Positions 20,648 to 22,757 of a DNA stretch of 22,757 bases are shown piece after piece. The position numbers were made by a program, and so were the translations under genes. Origin of the DNA: Diplocarpon mali (Eukaryota > Ascomycota > Leotiomycetes > Helotiales > Drepanopezizaceae); NCBI GenBank assembly GCA_024741835.1, contig JAENRP010000478.1, positions 1-22,757 of the forward strand. The letters run 5' to 3'. Position 1 is the stretch's first letter. Each line of letters begins with the position of its first letter. Under the pieces are notes generated by a model. It was given only the letters and a program-made list of their open reading frames with translations, ran no database searches and was not told the origin of the DNA.

Positions 20648-20742
20648 GACTAGGCAGTGTCAACATGCCCTGGCCGGTAGACTAGGCAGTGTCAACATGC
20701 CCTGGCCGGTAGACTAGGCAGTGTCAACATGCCCTGGCCGGT
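20648..20742. repeat. Tandem repeat, 32 bp, three near-identical copies
   Basis: Units start at 20,648, 20,680 and 20,712 and read GACTAGGCAGTGTCAACATG followed by CCCTGGCCGGTA. They are identical to the base as far as I can read, except the last, which ends one base early and runs into GTCAACTT. The near-perfect identity suggests recent duplication. Confidence 0.93.
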
Positions 20743-21068
20743 GTCAACTTGATCGTATCGAACTGACGACACACCTTCCATGTCGTTTCGCTCCGAGCCC
20801 ACCAAGTCTTTGCGCGAGGCAACATCTCCTCGCTATCCTTGGTCGCCGGGCCAAGCAAAGACCCCCATGCCAGCCTCGGTTTAAGGGTGGTTTGAGGTGC
20901 CTGGACGGGTTTGAATCGACGTCCAGGTCGTGTTTTTTTTTTTAGCCTGCGACGAGGCACCGCTGGACAAGAGCTCGCCCTGTCGGTCCGCACCACACGC
21001 GCATTCGGTCGGTCTGCTCTCTCGCCACAGCTCCATGGCGGGTGCTTGGCCGGGAGCCTCCAAGTCCT
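20743..21068. other. Upstream region of the catalase-peroxidase gene
   Basis: No gene is seen. Notable pieces are an 8-bp perfect inverted repeat, CCTGGACG at 20,900-20,907 with CGTCCAGG at 20,920-20,927, and a run of eleven T at 20,933-20,943. This is the likely proximal promoter of the gene starting at 21,134. Confidence 0.5.
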
Positions 21069-21075
21069 TATAAGG
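21069..21075 (+). promoter_or_regulatory. TATA box of the catalase-peroxidase gene
   Basis: TATAAGG lies 65 bp before the start codon, a common distance in filamentous fungi once a short 5' leader is allowed. It sits in GC-rich sequence, which makes it stand out. Confidence 0.55.
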
Positions 21076-21133
21076 CGCCGGCACGCCCTTCGAAAGAAAC
21101 GGCCCCGTGCCCGGCGTATCCTCTCTGCCGACC

Positions 21134-22757
<1,624 letters not shown>

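Noticed and set aside
20051..20717. Long opposing frames (181 codons minus, 186 codons plus)
   Set aside because: They overlap in opposite directions, are low in complexity, and have no recognisable domain or intron signals.
18693..20742. CRISPR-like arrays suggested by regular repeats
   Set aside because: The repeats are head-to-tail without unique spacers, and the context is a fungal genome.

Overview
This window looks like nuclear DNA from a filamentous ascomycete (Pezizomycotina). Two things point there. First, short GT-AG introns (52 to 92 bp) with fungal-type branch sites split a catalase-peroxidase gene. Second, a long AT-rich block of dead retrotransposons carries the mark of repeat-induced point mutation (RIP): CAG and CAA glutamine codons have become stops, CpA and TpG are depleted, TpA is in excess, and only transitions separate the two LTRs of one element. 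I cannot name the genus.

Left block, about 1 to 16,495: nested, RIP-killed LTR retrotransposons. (a) A Ty1/Copia element on the plus strand enters from the left edge; its RT and RNase H remnant ends near 1797. (b) A Ty3/Gypsy element on the plus strand begins with a gag remnant (about 2221-2933), is interrupted, and resumes at 10539 with the end of gag, protease, RT, RNase H and integrase to about 16,095. An LTR-like tail follows to about 16,495. (c) A second, different Copia element of exactly 7600 bp (2934-10533) lies inside the Gypsy gag on the minus strand. It has two 199-bp LTRs and a perfect TTATA target-site duplication. All three RTs have lost one aspartate of the YxDD active site. 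None of the three can be autonomous.

Middle block, about 16,496 to 21,068: GC-richer DNA that is mostly not RIP-marked. I find no gene there that I can support. It holds a set of unrelated tandem repeats: about 37 bp x4 at 16,670; 34 bp x4 at 18,693; a long minisatellite at about 19,178-19,948 with 94-bp and about 230-bp higher-order repeats; and 32 bp x3 at 20,648. It also holds five CACGTG palindromes within 490 bp (17,666-18,155) and a hairpin followed by a T11 run at 20,900-20,943.

Right block, 21,069 to 22,757: the 5' part of a secreted fungal catalase-peroxidase (KatG2 type). There is a TATA box, a signal peptide, five exons and four complete introns. The window ends 7 bp into the fifth intron. 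All peroxidase active-site residues encoded so far are intact, so this is the one apparently functional gene in the window.

The genes do not form a pathway. The picture is one accessory redox-defence gene beside repeat-rich, RIP-silenced DNA. I found no CRISPR array, defence system, biosynthetic cluster or other undescribed multigene system. The best leads are the exact nested insertion, the RIP context bias, the long 3' tail of the inserted Copia element, and the higher-order minisatellite.
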